A stretch of DNA of 37,941 nt from an uncultured Prevotellaceae bacterium (lineage in GTDB: Bacteria > Bacteroidota > Bacteroidia > Bacteroidales > Muribaculaceae), in contig CAJLWM010000013.1 of assembly GCA_905210415.1 (NCBI GenBank), positions 1-37,941 of the forward strand, written 5' to 3'. Shown piece after piece: positions 1 through 8,763 of this stretch (position 1 is its first letter; the number at the start of each line of letters is the position of its first letter). The notes beneath the pieces are model-generated. The model saw only the letters and a program-made list of their open reading frames with translations, searched no databases and was not told where the DNA came from. A program made the position numbers and the translations under genes.

Positions 1-945
1 TTCGGTGTATGGCATCCATTGCCCCACACAGAGGTCGCTCTCGGTGGCATCGGGATTGCGATGCAGTATAAGGCCGATGTAGTAAAGGCTCTCAAGAGTG
101 CGCACGCTGGTGGTGCCTACGGCCACAATTGGCGATGTGGCGTTGATGATGTCGATGATGAGTTGACGAGGCACTGAGATAAACTCGGTGTGCATGTCGT
201 GTCCGCCAATGGTGTCGCTCTTCACAGGTTGGAATGTGCCGGCACCAACGTGCAGGGTGAGTTCGCGGCGTGTTATGCCACGGCGGTCGCATTCGGCGAG
301 CACACCGTCGGTGAAGTGCAATCCGGCAGTTGGTGCAGCCACGCTACCCTTGATGTGCGAATACACGGTCTGATAGTCGGAGCTGTCGCTTGGTTCGGTG
401 CCGCGGTTGAGGTATGGAGGGATAGGTATTTCGCCGATAGCCTCAAGCAACGAAGCGAATGTTACGTCGCTCTTGTCCCATGAGAATGTAATCAAGAAAG
501 CATTGCCGCGTCGTTCGCCGCGAGTGGCAGCGAGGGTCACGTCTTCGCCGTTGATGTTTACGGTCTGGGTGAGGTCGCCCGACTTCCAACGCTTAGAGTT
601 GCCCACAAGGCATAGCCATGTGCAGCTGCTTGTGGTCTGGAATATCTGAGCATAGTCGACGGGGTCGATAGGCTCAAGGCAGAAAATCTCTATAGTGGCA
701 CCACCGCCTGGCTTGCGGAAGCGCAGACGTGCGTTGATAACCTTGGTGTTGTTGTAGATGAGCATGCTATGCTCTGGGAGCAACGCGGGAACGTCGCTAA
801 ACTGATATTGCTTGATGTCGCCGTCGCGAAAATATAGCAGTTTGCACTTTTCGCGTTCAGCCAATGGGTGCTTTGCTATGCGTTCGTCGGGCAGAGGATA
901 GTCAAAATCCTCTATGCGTATGTTGCGAATGTCGTCGATATTCAT
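1..945 (-). CDS. queA: QueA-like S-adenosylmethionine:tRNA ribosyltransferase-isomerase, 3' end cut by window edge
   Basis: QueA transfers the ribosyl part of SAM to 7-aminomethyl-7-deazaguanine in tRNA, making epoxyqueuosine. Reading left from the ATG at 945, 315 codons stay open to base 1, so the C-terminus lies outside the window. The start MNIDDIRNIRIEDFDYPLP and the following LPDERIAKHPLAERE are typical of the family N-terminus. Later motifs include NNTKVINARLRF, IPIPPYLNRGTEPSD, DYQTVYS, SVAAPTAGLHF, GAGTFQPVK and VAVGTTSVRTLESLYYIGL. The tail IGLILHRNPDATESDL and the spacing suggest the longer (about 400-residue) Bacteroidota version rather than the roughly 350-residue canonical form; I infer this from the sequence style. 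It lies 51 bases downstream of the DUF4919 gene on the same strand. Confidence 0.9.
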   Translation of the reverse strand, partial: MNIDDIRNIRIEDFDYPLPDERIAKHPLAEREKCKLLYFRDGDIKQYQFSDVPALLPEHSMLIYNNTKVINARLRFRKPGGGATIEIFCLEPIDPVDYAQIFQTTSSCTWLCLVGNSKRWKSGDLTQTVNINGEDVTLAATRGERRGNAFLITFSWDKSDVTFASLLEAIGEIPIPPYLNRGTEPSDSSDYQTVYSHIKGSVAAPTAGLHFTDGVLAECDRRGITRRELTLHVGAGTFQPVKSDTIGGHDMHTEFISVPRQLIIDIINATSPIVAVGTTSVRTLESLYYIGLILHRNPDATESDLCVGQWMPYTE

Positions 946-996
946 CGTGTAGTGATAATGTTGCTTTGTTGTTGTGTAGAGTGATAGAGTGTGGGC

Positions 997-1701
997 TTAT
1001 TCCACGAATTTCTGGTCGGCCACCTCTATAATCTTTGATGCGTCGAAATAGAAACCTTCTGGCGATTTCTCGTGTTTCTTCTTCACCGCAATATAGTCGA
1101 TGTTGTTTGGCAACGACTTATGCTCAGTGGCTACATAGCCAAGCTTGTTGAGGATGTAGTATTCGTGTGTGGCAGAGGTTACTACCCAAGGATTCTCGGC
1201 AGTGCCGTTGCCACTCGATAGGATAGTGGCGATGATGTGGTTGAGGCGATACTGACGTATGGCTGCGCGAGCATATTTCTTCTTTTGCTTGAGTGCAAAG
1301 ATATAAAATTCCATCTGCTGGAGGTCGAAGATGTTGTCGTTGAGCGACAACTCGGCGTATTTCTCTATTGTATCGCACTCGGCGCGAGTGAATTCCTTCT
1401 TGTAGTAGAGCGATTCGATCATGTCGGAGAATGGCGATTCGCGGAATGGATTGTAGTCTTCTTGAAACACATATCCATAGTAGAAATGACGATATTGGTC
1501 AAGCGTCATTGTGGTGTCGTTGCTCTGAAACTCCTTGATGAGTTTCGGAAAAAAGTATTTCGATTTTGGATTTTGCGTGTCAATGCGTATGCTATCGAAG
1601 TTTACTTTTTTGATTTCAAATTTTTGTGCCACTGATGGCAGCGATATTGCCACCAGAAACGTGGCTATGATTGTGAATATGAAATACCTCATTTTGTTCA
1701 A
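997..1701 (-). CDS. DUF4919 family exported protein
   Basis: A 234-residue protein with an N-terminal hydrophobic signal segment (residues about 5-25, ending SVAQ), so probably exported to the periplasm. The core resembles DUF4919, a Bacteroidota family of unknown function: KSKYFFPKLIKEFQSNDTTM is followed by LDQYRHFYYGYVFQEDYNPF, then a helical region that looks like short tetratricopeptide-type packing, and a C-terminal domain with ENPWVVTSATHEYYILNKLG. The ATG at 1701 is followed three codons later by another in-frame ATG (1692), and either could be used. No catalytic residues are recognisable. It lies between a membrane protein gene and the queA-like gene on the same strand, with short gaps that allow cotranscription. 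Confidence 0.75.
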   Translation of the reverse strand: MNKMRYFIFTIIATFLVAISLPSVAQKFEIKKVNFDSIRIDTQNPKSKYFFPKLIKEFQSNDTTMTLDQYRHFYYGYVFQEDYNPFRESPFSDMIESLYYKKEFTRAECDTIEKYAELSLNDNIFDLQQMEFYIFALKQKKKYARAAIRQYRLNHIIATILSSGNGTAENPWVVTSATHEYYILNKLGYVATEHKSLPNNIDYIAVKKKHEKSPEGFYFDASKIIEVADQKFVE

Positions 1702-1737
1702 TAATTTATACTAAAAACCACGGCCGAGGGGGTGGAG

Positions 1738-2271
1738 TCATTTTACGATAAATCCCTCAAGGGCAATGCCCATTATGGCTAACGCCACGATTGCCGATAA
1801 ACCTTTAGCACAAAAGTACTGAATAAATGTGAAAGTAGGAAATTTCAGCCAAGCGCCTTTTGGCGTGCGGGTGTAGGCCAAAAGCCCCACAAAAGTGCCG
1901 ATAATGCTGCCAATCACCATCACGTTGGCGTGAATGGCAAGCCCCAACACGGTGCCGGCTAAACCTGCCCATGCAATGTAGATGTTTGATGCTCGCGAGT
2001 TGGCTGGCTCGCCTTTTGGCAACATCGCATGCAGAATTCCCACTATTACGGTAGCAATTCCCCAGAATATCAATGCGTTGGTTGTTAGGTAGATATAGGT
2101 GCTTGCATGCAAGGTTAATAGTCCGATGTAGCCAACCACTGCTGCCGGAAATTTGGGCTTAAACAGCAAAAGTATTGCGGTGGCCATACACAGCAATCCT
2201 ATTATTAGGAAAACTAAAAATTGGTGTGTGGAGAGTGTTACTGAATCGCAATATATCGATGATAGTATCAT
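1738..2271 (-). CDS. small multi-pass membrane protein, function unknown
   Basis: A 177-residue, strongly hydrophobic protein with about six membrane segments (near residues 17-36, 42-60, 64-83, 97-115, 116-133 and 150-173). The short loops carry basic residues, for example KPKFP and RTPKGAWLKFP. I do not recognise the family, and no catalytic or metal-binding motif is visible. It begins 48 bases after the end of pgpH on the same strand and may be the last member of the spoT-pgpH transcript. The ATG at 2271 is chosen because it precedes the first membrane helix by a short polar stretch; an internal ATG at codon 29 falls inside the first helix and is less likely. Confidence 0.6.
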   Translation of the reverse strand: MILSSIYCDSVTLSTHQFLVFLIIGLLCMATAILLLFKPKFPAAVVGYIGLLTLHASTYIYLTTNALIFWGIATVIVGILHAMLPKGEPANSRASNIYIAWAGLAGTVLGLAIHANVMVIGSIIGTFVGLLAYTRTPKGAWLKFPTFTFIQYFCAKGLSAIVALAIMGIALEGFIVK

Positions 2272-2319
2272 GCAAAATGTGATAATATTATTTATAAAAA
2301 ATTAAGAAAACGTTTGCCG

Positions 2320-4485
2320 TCAATCCTTCTTTTCTTCAGGCTGTTCTGCCGCCGGAAGTTTTGGTTTTACCTCAGTGGTAGCAGCAGGCTGTTCGGCATT
2401 TTCAGCAGGTTTTTTGGCCTGTGGCTCATCAGATTTTTTCTTAATCTGGTCGGGGTATTTCACTCGCATGTGGTAGAAAGTGCCAAGACGCTCTATGAAT
2501 GTGTTCTTGATGATTTCCACATCGCGGAAGCTGATAGGCGCTTCTTTGAGCAAACCATTGGCAATCTGTCCGTCGATAATCTTGTTCACTAGATCGCATA
2601 TTGCCTCGCGGCTATGGTCGGTGAGGCTCTTAGATGCAGCTTCTGTGGCATCGGCCATCATCACTATTGCCGCCTCGCGGGTCTGTGGGTTAGGGCCAGG
2701 ATATGTGAATGGCTCTGGGTCGACATATTCATTGGGATGTTGATTGCAAGCTTGAGTGTAGAAATATCGTGCCAAACCGTGTCCGTGGTGTTGCAGGATG
2801 AAGTCTTTGATTGCTTGTGGCAATTTGGCTTTTTCCGCCATTTCCAGGCCGTCGGTGACGTGGCGTATCACTATTGAAGCGCTTTGCTCAGGTGTGAGCA
2901 CGTTGTGAGGGTTCACGCCGCGCTGGTTCTCGGTGAAGAAGTTAGGGCTCTTGATTTTGCCTATGTCGTGATAGATAGCGCCCACACGCACCAGTTGCAC
3001 GTTGGCACCTATCAGGTGAGCGGCTTCTGCGCCAAGGTTTGCCACCTGCATGGCGTGCTGGAAAGTGCCAGGGCACATATCGGAGAGTTGTCGCAGCAAT
3101 GGCTGATTGAGGTCGGTGAGTTCCACCAACGTGAGCGATGAGGTGAAGCCGAAAATCTTCTCGAGCATAAAGATGAGCAAGTTGCTGAACGAGAGGAAAA
3201 TGGCGTTGAGTATGAAGTAGAAGAACACAAAGCGGCTGATGCCGTTGACTGTGCCTTTTTCCATCACGAAGAATGCGGTGTAGATGATGCTATAGCATAG
3301 TAACACCATAATAGCGGTGCGTGCCAATTGTGAGCGACGCGACATCTCTTGGATTGAAGCCACCGACACGATGCCGATAACGAATTGCATAAGCACGAGG
3401 TCGGTAGAGTAGGTCGACACGATTGAGGCAAGCATCACCTCCACGGTGTGAACCACGATTGCCGAGCTCGAGTCGAAGAACGTAGCCATCACTATCGGCA
3501 CAAGCGCAAATGGCATAATATAGGCTGTCTTGACAGGCTCAAAGCTTATGGCAATGAAGAATATCGATGTGAAGCAGGTGAGTAGCGACATCACGAATGT
3601 GAGTTTGCGCACGTCGTAGAAGATGTCGGTGTGGAATACGCTCAGGTATACATATAGCACAAGCAGCAATATGGTGATTATTGCCACGCGGCTTGTGATA
3701 TAGTAGTTTGATTTCTGGCGGCCTTCGTCGCTGGCTTCGTATTCTTGTCGCATATAATTGAGAGCCGATGCCACTTGCGGTGTCACCACGCTGCCTCGGT
3801 CTATGATGCGCTCACCCTTCTGGATGATGCCAATAGGCGCGAGTTCTTTTTGCAGACGCACTTTCAGCAGGTCTAACGAGCGGGTAGAGTCGACCTCTAC
3901 GTTAGGGCGCAGGAAGGAGTTGAGGCGCAGTTGGCTGAATCTCTCACGCAGATTGTTGTGTGCGGCAAGAGAGTCGATATGCTCATAAGCCGAGCGCACC
4001 GACATGAAATTGTCGGTAGGGATATTCTCAATGGTGTGGTCGTCGGCTTCGTGGCGCACGTATGGCAGGTTGCCGTTGACGATTCGCTCATAGGTGGCGT
4101 TGTCAACAATGCCTCGATCGTAGACGCTGTTGAGCAGTCGCACAAACAATAGGCGTTCGCGGCTTGACATGCGCGATTTCTGTATTGTCTGGTCAAGTCG
4201 TTTCAATTGCGTGGATGATGTCGCTGCGTTGAAACGATACACGTTCACAAAATTGCGCATAATGCTGTCGCGGCGATGTGCGGCAGTGGCGGTGTCAAGC
4301 TCAATAGGAATGTCGAAAGGCGCTGTGAGCAGCGAGTATTCCCACGGCTTGTCAATGTTGTAGGAGTAGTGAAACTTCTTGTCGTGTGGCAAGCACAGTG
4401 TCACTATCACTATTGCACCCACCAAGAGCAATGCTTGGATGAGTGTGGTTCGGCGTATGTTAAAGTTGATTTTTACCATAATCAA
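2320..4485 (-). CDS. pgpH: PgpH-type 7TM-HD cyclic di-AMP phosphodiesterase
   Basis: A 721-residue membrane protein with the 7TMR-HD layout. An N-terminal membrane helix (about 13-33) is followed by an extracytoplasmic domain (about 35-260), a seven-helix membrane region (about 265-445) and a cytoplasmic HD domain. HD residues are present: GTFQH (H477), HDIGK (506-510), a lone H in NPHN, and QHHG near 565. Known members hydrolyse cyclic di-AMP, and I infer the same here. The tail after about residue 665 is rich in Lys, Pro, Glu and Ala and looks disordered. The gene starts 5 bases after the end of the (p)ppGpp synthetase/hydrolase gene, so the two are almost surely cotranscribed. An in-frame ATG two codons downstream (4479) is an equally good start. 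Confidence 0.92.
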   Translation of the reverse strand: MIMVKINFNIRRTTLIQALLLVGAIVIVTLCLPHDKKFHYSYNIDKPWEYSLLTAPFDIPIELDTATAAHRRDSIMRNFVNVYRFNAATSSTQLKRLDQTIQKSRMSSRERLLFVRLLNSVYDRGIVDNATYERIVNGNLPYVRHEADDHTIENIPTDNFMSVRSAYEHIDSLAAHNNLRERFSQLRLNSFLRPNVEVDSTRSLDLLKVRLQKELAPIGIIQKGERIIDRGSVVTPQVASALNYMRQEYEASDEGRQKSNYYITSRVAIITILLLVLYVYLSVFHTDIFYDVRKLTFVMSLLTCFTSIFFIAISFEPVKTAYIMPFALVPIVMATFFDSSSAIVVHTVEVMLASIVSTYSTDLVLMQFVIGIVSVASIQEMSRRSQLARTAIMVLLCYSIIYTAFFVMEKGTVNGISRFVFFYFILNAIFLSFSNLLIFMLEKIFGFTSSLTLVELTDLNQPLLRQLSDMCPGTFQHAMQVANLGAEAAHLIGANVQLVRVGAIYHDIGKIKSPNFFTENQRGVNPHNVLTPEQSASIVIRHVTDGLEMAEKAKLPQAIKDFILQHHGHGLARYFYTQACNQHPNEYVDPEPFTYPGPNPQTREAAIVMMADATEAASKSLTDHSREAICDLVNKIIDGQIANGLLKEAPISFRDVEIIKNTFIERLGTFYHMRVKYPDQIKKKSDEPQAKKPAENAEQPAATTEVKPKLPAAEQPEEKKD

Positions 4486-4490
4486 GAATG

Positions 4491-6713
4491 TTATTTATTC
4501 ATTCGTGTAGCGCTTTTCACGCCTTGCACTTGGTGCATGCGCTTGCATAGTTGGTTCACCACGTTAGTGTCGCTCACGAGCACATCAAATTCGCATCTAA
4601 ACACGCCGTCGTTCGCCTTGATGTCGAGTCGGCGAAGGTTTATCATGAGAGATGTGGAGATGAGGTATGCGATTTCTTGCAATATGCCCATGCGGTCGAT
4701 GCCGGTCACCTCTATTGTCGCGAGGAATTTTGTAGAATGATCGTCCCAATGAGTTTGCAGCAATCGTCCGCCGAAGCTGCTCTTGAGTCGCATCATGTTA
4801 GGGCAGGTGAGTTTGTGCACCTCCACGATGTTGTTTTGGTTGACAAATCCCACTACGTCGTCGCCAGGAATTGGGTGGCAACAGTCGGCGAGAGTGTAAT
4901 TTCGCACGCCGTTCACGTTGGTGAGTTGATACACAATCTTAGGGTCTACCTTACCCTCAAACTTTATCACTTCAGGCTCTTCTTTCTGCTTAGTGCCTAT
5001 GCGGAATATCTTAGAGAAGAGGCTTTTGCTGGATTTGCGTGCCTGCTTGAGCAACTGCTCAGAGAGAGCCAATTCGTTGTTGCCAATCATGTAGCAGAGT
5101 TCGTTGGCGTTGCGCAGACTGAGGTTGTTCACCAATCGGGTGATGGTGGTGCTATAGTCCAAGCCGTTGTCTTCGAGGAATTTCTTCAATAGCGCTTCTC
5201 CCTCTTCTGCCACGTGGCGGTGTCCGCGTCGCAAGGCGGCATGCAGACGCTGCTTGCCTTTGGCGGTCACTAAGAATGATTCCCATTCAGGCTGCGGAAG
5301 TTGAGAGTTTGATGTAAGCACCTCGGCTTGGTCGCCACTCTGCAATTTGTGAGAGAGCGGCACGAGCTTATGGTTAACCTTGCCGGCGATGCAGTGGTTG
5401 CCTATCTCGGAGTGTAGGGTGTAGGCAAGGTCGAGCACAGATGCGCCGTTTGGCAGGGTTATCAATTCTCCCTTAGGGGTAAATACCACGATTTCCGAAG
5501 CAAACAGGTTGAGCTTGATGGTGTCAAGAAAATCTATTGCGTTAGGTTCTGGATTCTTGAGGATGTCTTCGATGGTCTGAAGCCATATGGCGAGTTCGTT
5601 TTCTTCTTCGCCTTCGCCGATTTTGTATTTCCAGTGGGCAGCAAAGCCACGTTCAGCCATTTCGTCCATTCGTTGGCTGCGAATCTGCACTTCCACCCAA
5701 TTGCCGTCAGGACCCATCACGGTGAGGTGAAGGGCACGATAGCCGTTGGCTTTAGGAGTGCTTATCCAATCGCGGGTGCGATCGGGGTGCAGGCGGTAAT
5801 GGTCGGTGATTGCGCTGTAGATGTTCCAGCAGATGCGTTTTTCGTCGGCTTCGTTAGGGCATTCAAACACTATACGGGCAGCGTAGAGGTCGTAAACTTC
5901 CTCAAATGGCACGCGCTTGGCTTCCATTTTGTTCCAAATCGAATAAATCGATTTCACACGCGCCTTCATCTCGTATTTAAGACCCATTTTGTCGAGGTCT
6001 TCCTTGATTGGAATTGAAAAGCGTTGGAAAAGGTCGTTGCGAGAAGCCTCGCTCTCTTTGATTTTCTGGCTGATGCTCTCGTAAGCGTCGGGATGCTCAT
6101 ATTTGAAACTGAGATCCTCAAGTTCGGTCTTGATGGCGAATAAGCCTAAGCGATGAGCAAGAGGAGCGTAGATATAGAGAGTTTCGCCAGCGATTTTGTA
6201 TTGCTTGCTTGGCAACATCGACCCGAGGGTGCGCATATTGTGCAGGCGGTCGGCCATCTTGATGAGCACCACGCGTATGTCGCTGCTCATGGTGAGAAGC
6301 AGCTTGCGGAAGTTCTCGGCTTGTGCCGAAGCTTTGTCGCCAAAGATACCGCCAGAGATTTTTGTCAAACCTTCTACGATTTCGGCGATTTTCTTGCCGA
6401 ATTGAGCCTCAATGTCTTCTACGGTGTATTCGGTGTCTTCTACCACGTCGTGTAGCAGAGCCGAGCAGATGGATGTGGAGCCCAGACCAATCTCTTGGCT
6501 CACGATGCGCGCCACTTCTATTGGGTGCATGATGTAAGGCTCGCCGCTGCGGCGGTGTATGCCCTTGTGTGCTTCCTTGGCAAAATGAAAGGCGCGGTCG
6601 ATAATTTCCACTTTCTTACGATGGTTGCTAGCTAAATATCCGTCGCGGAGCACCTTATATGCTTCGTTCACCATTTGTTCTTCTTGCTCCATTGTATAAT
6701 GCTTTGTTTCCAT
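4491..6713 (-). CDS. spoT: bifunctional (p)ppGpp synthetase/hydrolase, RelA/SpoT family
   Basis: A 740-residue long Rsh protein that makes and breaks the stringent-response alarmone (p)ppGpp in the cytoplasm. The hydrolase domain (about 40-200) keeps the metal-binding residues: H63 in MHPIEVARI, H88-D89 in LLHDVVEDT, and MADRLHNMRT. The synthetase domain (about 240-360) has RTRDWISTPKANGYRALH and the catalytic Glu in WVEVQIRSQRMDEMAERGF. A TGS domain follows (VVFTPKGELITLPNGASVLD), then a helical region, a CHPIPGDDVVGF segment and a C-terminal ACT domain. Both catalytic halves look intact, so it is probably bifunctional. A candidate promoter lies at 6798-6828 on the minus strand. The pgpH gene follows after 5 bases. 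Confidence 0.96.
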   Translation of the reverse strand: METKHYTMEQEEQMVNEAYKVLRDGYLASNHRKKVEIIDRAFHFAKEAHKGIHRRSGEPYIMHPIEVARIVSQEIGLGSTSICSALLHDVVEDTEYTVEDIEAQFGKKIAEIVEGLTKISGGIFGDKASAQAENFRKLLLTMSSDIRVVLIKMADRLHNMRTLGSMLPSKQYKIAGETLYIYAPLAHRLGLFAIKTELEDLSFKYEHPDAYESISQKIKESEASRNDLFQRFSIPIKEDLDKMGLKYEMKARVKSIYSIWNKMEAKRVPFEEVYDLYAARIVFECPNEADEKRICWNIYSAITDHYRLHPDRTRDWISTPKANGYRALHLTVMGPDGNWVEVQIRSQRMDEMAERGFAAHWKYKIGEGEEENELAIWLQTIEDILKNPEPNAIDFLDTIKLNLFASEIVVFTPKGELITLPNGASVLDLAYTLHSEIGNHCIAGKVNHKLVPLSHKLQSGDQAEVLTSNSQLPQPEWESFLVTAKGKQRLHAALRRGHRHVAEEGEALLKKFLEDNGLDYSTTITRLVNNLSLRNANELCYMIGNNELALSEQLLKQARKSSKSLFSKIFRIGTKQKEEPEVIKFEGKVDPKIVYQLTNVNGVRNYTLADCCHPIPGDDVVGFVNQNNIVEVHKLTCPNMMRLKSSFGGRLLQTHWDDHSTKFLATIEVTGIDRMGILQEIAYLISTSLMINLRRLDIKANDGVFRCEFDVLVSDTNVVNQLCKRMHQVQGVKSATRMNK

Positions 6714-6797
6714 CTGATTACAGCGTAAAAATTAAAGAGTGTTTATCGTAAATGTGTAAAATCTGTTGCCTGCTATGCGTAAAGTGCAACGTAATTA

Positions 6798-6829
6798 CAA
6801 ACTTACTAATTAATCGTGAAATACGCAGA
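6798..6829 (-). promoter_or_regulatory. candidate promoter for spoT-pgpH
   Basis: The minus strand reads TCTG (6826-6829), 20 bases, then TAAGTTTG (6798-6805), fitting the Bacteroidota -7 form TAnnTTTG with a near match to TTTG at -33. The predicted start near 6791 gives a leader of about 78 bases before the spoT ATG. Confidence 0.5.
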
Positions 6830-6895
6830 ATAAGAAAACGAAAAATTTTACAGAATTTTGCAAATACGAATATTTCTTGATAAAAGGGTGAAATG

Positions 6896-7690
6896 TCACT
6901 CGATGGTGGGGCGGAGGTATTTGTCGCCGATGCCAATGCCGAATAGGGCATAGTCGTAGATTACGGGGTCGGCAGGGCGCATTTGTCGCAGCACATCGGT
7001 GAGCATTTCCACAGTGCGGCGGTCATTGGCGCGGCGGTCGATGATGCCCAGTGCTCTTGCTGTGTCGCCCACGTGCACGTCGAGCGGAATGTAGAGTTGC
7101 GATGGTTTAATGGCTGTCCATACGCCCATGTCTACGATGCCGTCGTTGCGCACGAGCCAGCGCAGAGCCATGTTGATGCGCTTTAGGGCTGTGTTGCGCA
7201 GTTGGGTGGGCAGGCAGCGCGAGTTGGCTGCTCCGCCGTTGGCTTCAGAGAATTGGTGCTGCATCAGTTCCACCAATCGCCATGCTGGTGCGTTGCAGTC
7301 GCCCACGCAATTGTGTAGGGCGAAATCGTGCAGTGAGCCGTGCTGCTTGTAGATGGCATGAAATCCGCGCAGCATATAGCGCAAGTCTCGTGCGAAGAAT
7401 GTGCGGTGTATGTTCATGTCGGGCAGTTGTTCATACTCTTGGTCGATGACATAATGATAGGGGTCGTTGTCCATGAGCATAAGCATTTTCTCACAATTGT
7501 TGCAAATCATCTTGCGGTTGCCCCACGCGATGGTGGCTGATAGTATTGCCGCAATCTCAATGTCCTGAAGGCGTGAGAAGCGTCGTGGAAATTGCACCGG
7601 ATCGTTGGCGATGAAGTCGGTGGTGTTGATGCGATGAGCCTCTTTGTCGAGAAATTCCTTGAGCGAATCGAAGTCTTCGGGTGTGAGCAT
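6896..7690 (-). CDS. TIGR02757 family protein (DUF2400)
   Basis: A 264-residue protein of the TIGR02757/DUF2400 family, widespread in Bacteroidota and with no firmly established function. Family-like segments are FIANDPVQFPRRFSRLQDIE near the start, AAILSATIAWGNRKMI, FFARDLRYMLRGF, LPTQLRNTALKRINMALRWL, GVWTAIKPSQLYIPLDVHVG and DPVIYDYALFGIGI near the end. The ATG at 7690 shares its last base with the TAA stop of the upstream gene (TAATG), so translation of the two is probably coupled. The fold may relate to helix-hairpin-helix DNA glycosylases, as the alternating helices and the VHVGDTARALG segment suggest; that is speculative. Confidence 0.85.
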   Translation of the reverse strand: MLTPEDFDSLKEFLDKEAHRINTTDFIANDPVQFPRRFSRLQDIEIAAILSATIAWGNRKMICNNCEKMLMLMDNDPYHYVIDQEYEQLPDMNIHRTFFARDLRYMLRGFHAIYKQHGSLHDFALHNCVGDCNAPAWRLVELMQHQFSEANGGAANSRCLPTQLRNTALKRINMALRWLVRNDGIVDMGVWTAIKPSQLYIPLDVHVGDTARALGIIDRRANDRRTVEMLTDVLRQMRPADPVIYDYALFGIGIGDKYLRPTIE

Positions 7691-8625
7691 TATAATGATG
7701 ATTGTGAGATTGAGTAATTGTCGTTGTTGTTTATGATATCGAGGAAATATACCGAGAGATTGTCGTGCAGTTGCTTGTAAGAGAGTGATATGGTGGTCTC
7801 TTTGTTGCTGCTATAACTGATCTCGCCGATTGGGAAAATAAATCTCAATCGTCGGCGCTCGATGCGGAAATTCGGTATTCTTGTGGCTTGCTTGAGGTTA
7901 GCTCCGCGCCGGTTGAGGTGGTCAATCTCGGCATTGATTTGCGCAAGCACTGCTTGTGTGTCAGAAATCACATCGCTGGTGCTTAGCACGCGAGAGCGTT
8001 GGCGGTCAAAAGCCACATAGGTGTGCCTGTCGGTTTCGGCAGAAGGGCTGTCGGTGCCGGTGTTGGAATAGATGCGCACCTCATACTCCAGCAGGCGGTC
8101 GGAGGTGAGATACACGCTTAGTATGTGGCGCGAACGGTAGACGTGCGCGTTTGGCGTGTCTTCTGGAATGGCGCTAATCGACGTTGCTTCGGCTTTGCCG
8201 TGGCTAAACACTGGCGTGTGCAAGTTGTTTTCGAGAGTAAGATAGATGTTGTCGCTCGAAGTGTCGAAAAGGGCTTTGATGAGGGCCTTGTGCAGATTGA
8301 TGATATTGAGTTCGCCGTTCACCGATGTTGGCCATTGCAGATTGGCATAACGAGCGCAGTATTCGTAGTGCTGTGTGCCAGAAGCCGAATCTAAAGGGGC
8401 TGTATAGCGGAAGAAAGCCTTATCGTTGATTTCCTTAAATTCGTCGGGGATGATTTTCTCAGGCTCGGCTTTTGTCACCTTCTCGGTGGGTTGCATGGCT
8501 TGCTCATACACGGTGTTTGCACCTGGCAGTTCGTCTTGAGCCAATCCGCTATAGCGCCATAGTGCGGCTATTGCGTTAGCCCCAAGAAGAAGTATTATCA
8601 CCAACCAAGCCGTGTCTCTATTCAT
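7690..8625 (-). CDS. membrane-anchored protein with a DUF3298/RsiV-like C-terminal domain
   Basis: About 311 residues from the ATG at 8625, which puts the only membrane helix (TAWLVIILLLGANAIAALW) at the extreme N-terminus. An in-frame ATG at 8649 is possible, but it adds eight polar residues before the helix. The rest is extracytoplasmic, beginning with a linker rich in Glu, Lys and Pro. The C-terminal third resembles DUF3298: a basic-aromatic strand (YRSRHILSVYLTSDRLLEYE), a segment with RSRVLSTSDVISD, and RLRFIFPIGEISY followed by TISLSYKQL. This domain also occurs in RsiV-type lysozyme-binding anti-sigma factors, and no sigma factor is adjacent here. Assignment is tentative. It is coupled by a TAATG overlap to the TIGR02757 gene. 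Confidence 0.6.
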   Translation of the reverse strand: MNRDTAWLVIILLLGANAIAALWRYSGLAQDELPGANTVYEQAMQPTEKVTKAEPEKIIPDEFKEINDKAFFRYTAPLDSASGTQHYEYCARYANLQWPTSVNGELNIINLHKALIKALFDTSSDNIYLTLENNLHTPVFSHGKAEATSISAIPEDTPNAHVYRSRHILSVYLTSDRLLEYEVRIYSNTGTDSPSAETDRHTYVAFDRQRSRVLSTSDVISDTQAVLAQINAEIDHLNRRGANLKQATRIPNFRIERRRLRFIFPIGEISYSSNKETTISLSYKQLHDNLSVYFLDIINNNDNYSISQSSL

Positions 8626-8725
8626 AGTTTCGAGTAGTTGAGAAAACAATAGATTGCGTGGCGCCCATTTATCGCCAAAGTCCGCTTGAAAGTGTGGAGC
8701 ATCGGCTCAATGTAGGCGTCAAATG

Positions 8726-8733
8726 CAAAGATA
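8726..8733 (-). promoter_or_regulatory. candidate -7 element for the DUF3298-like/TIGR02757 pair
   Basis: The minus strand reads TATCTTTG, a match to TAnnTTTG, about 100 bases upstream of the ATG at 8625. No clear TTTG is seen about 20 bases further upstream. It lies just past the end of the SPOR gene, where a separate transcript would be expected to begin. Confidence 0.4.
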
Positions 8734-8763
8734 GCATTTAATTCTCGCAAAATGCTATTGCGC

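Noticed and set aside
6718..6951. 77-residue minus-strand frame between spoT and the TIGR02757 gene
   Set aside because: Overlaps the end of the TIGR02757 gene and crosses the likely spoT promoter; its low-complexity composition looks non-coding.
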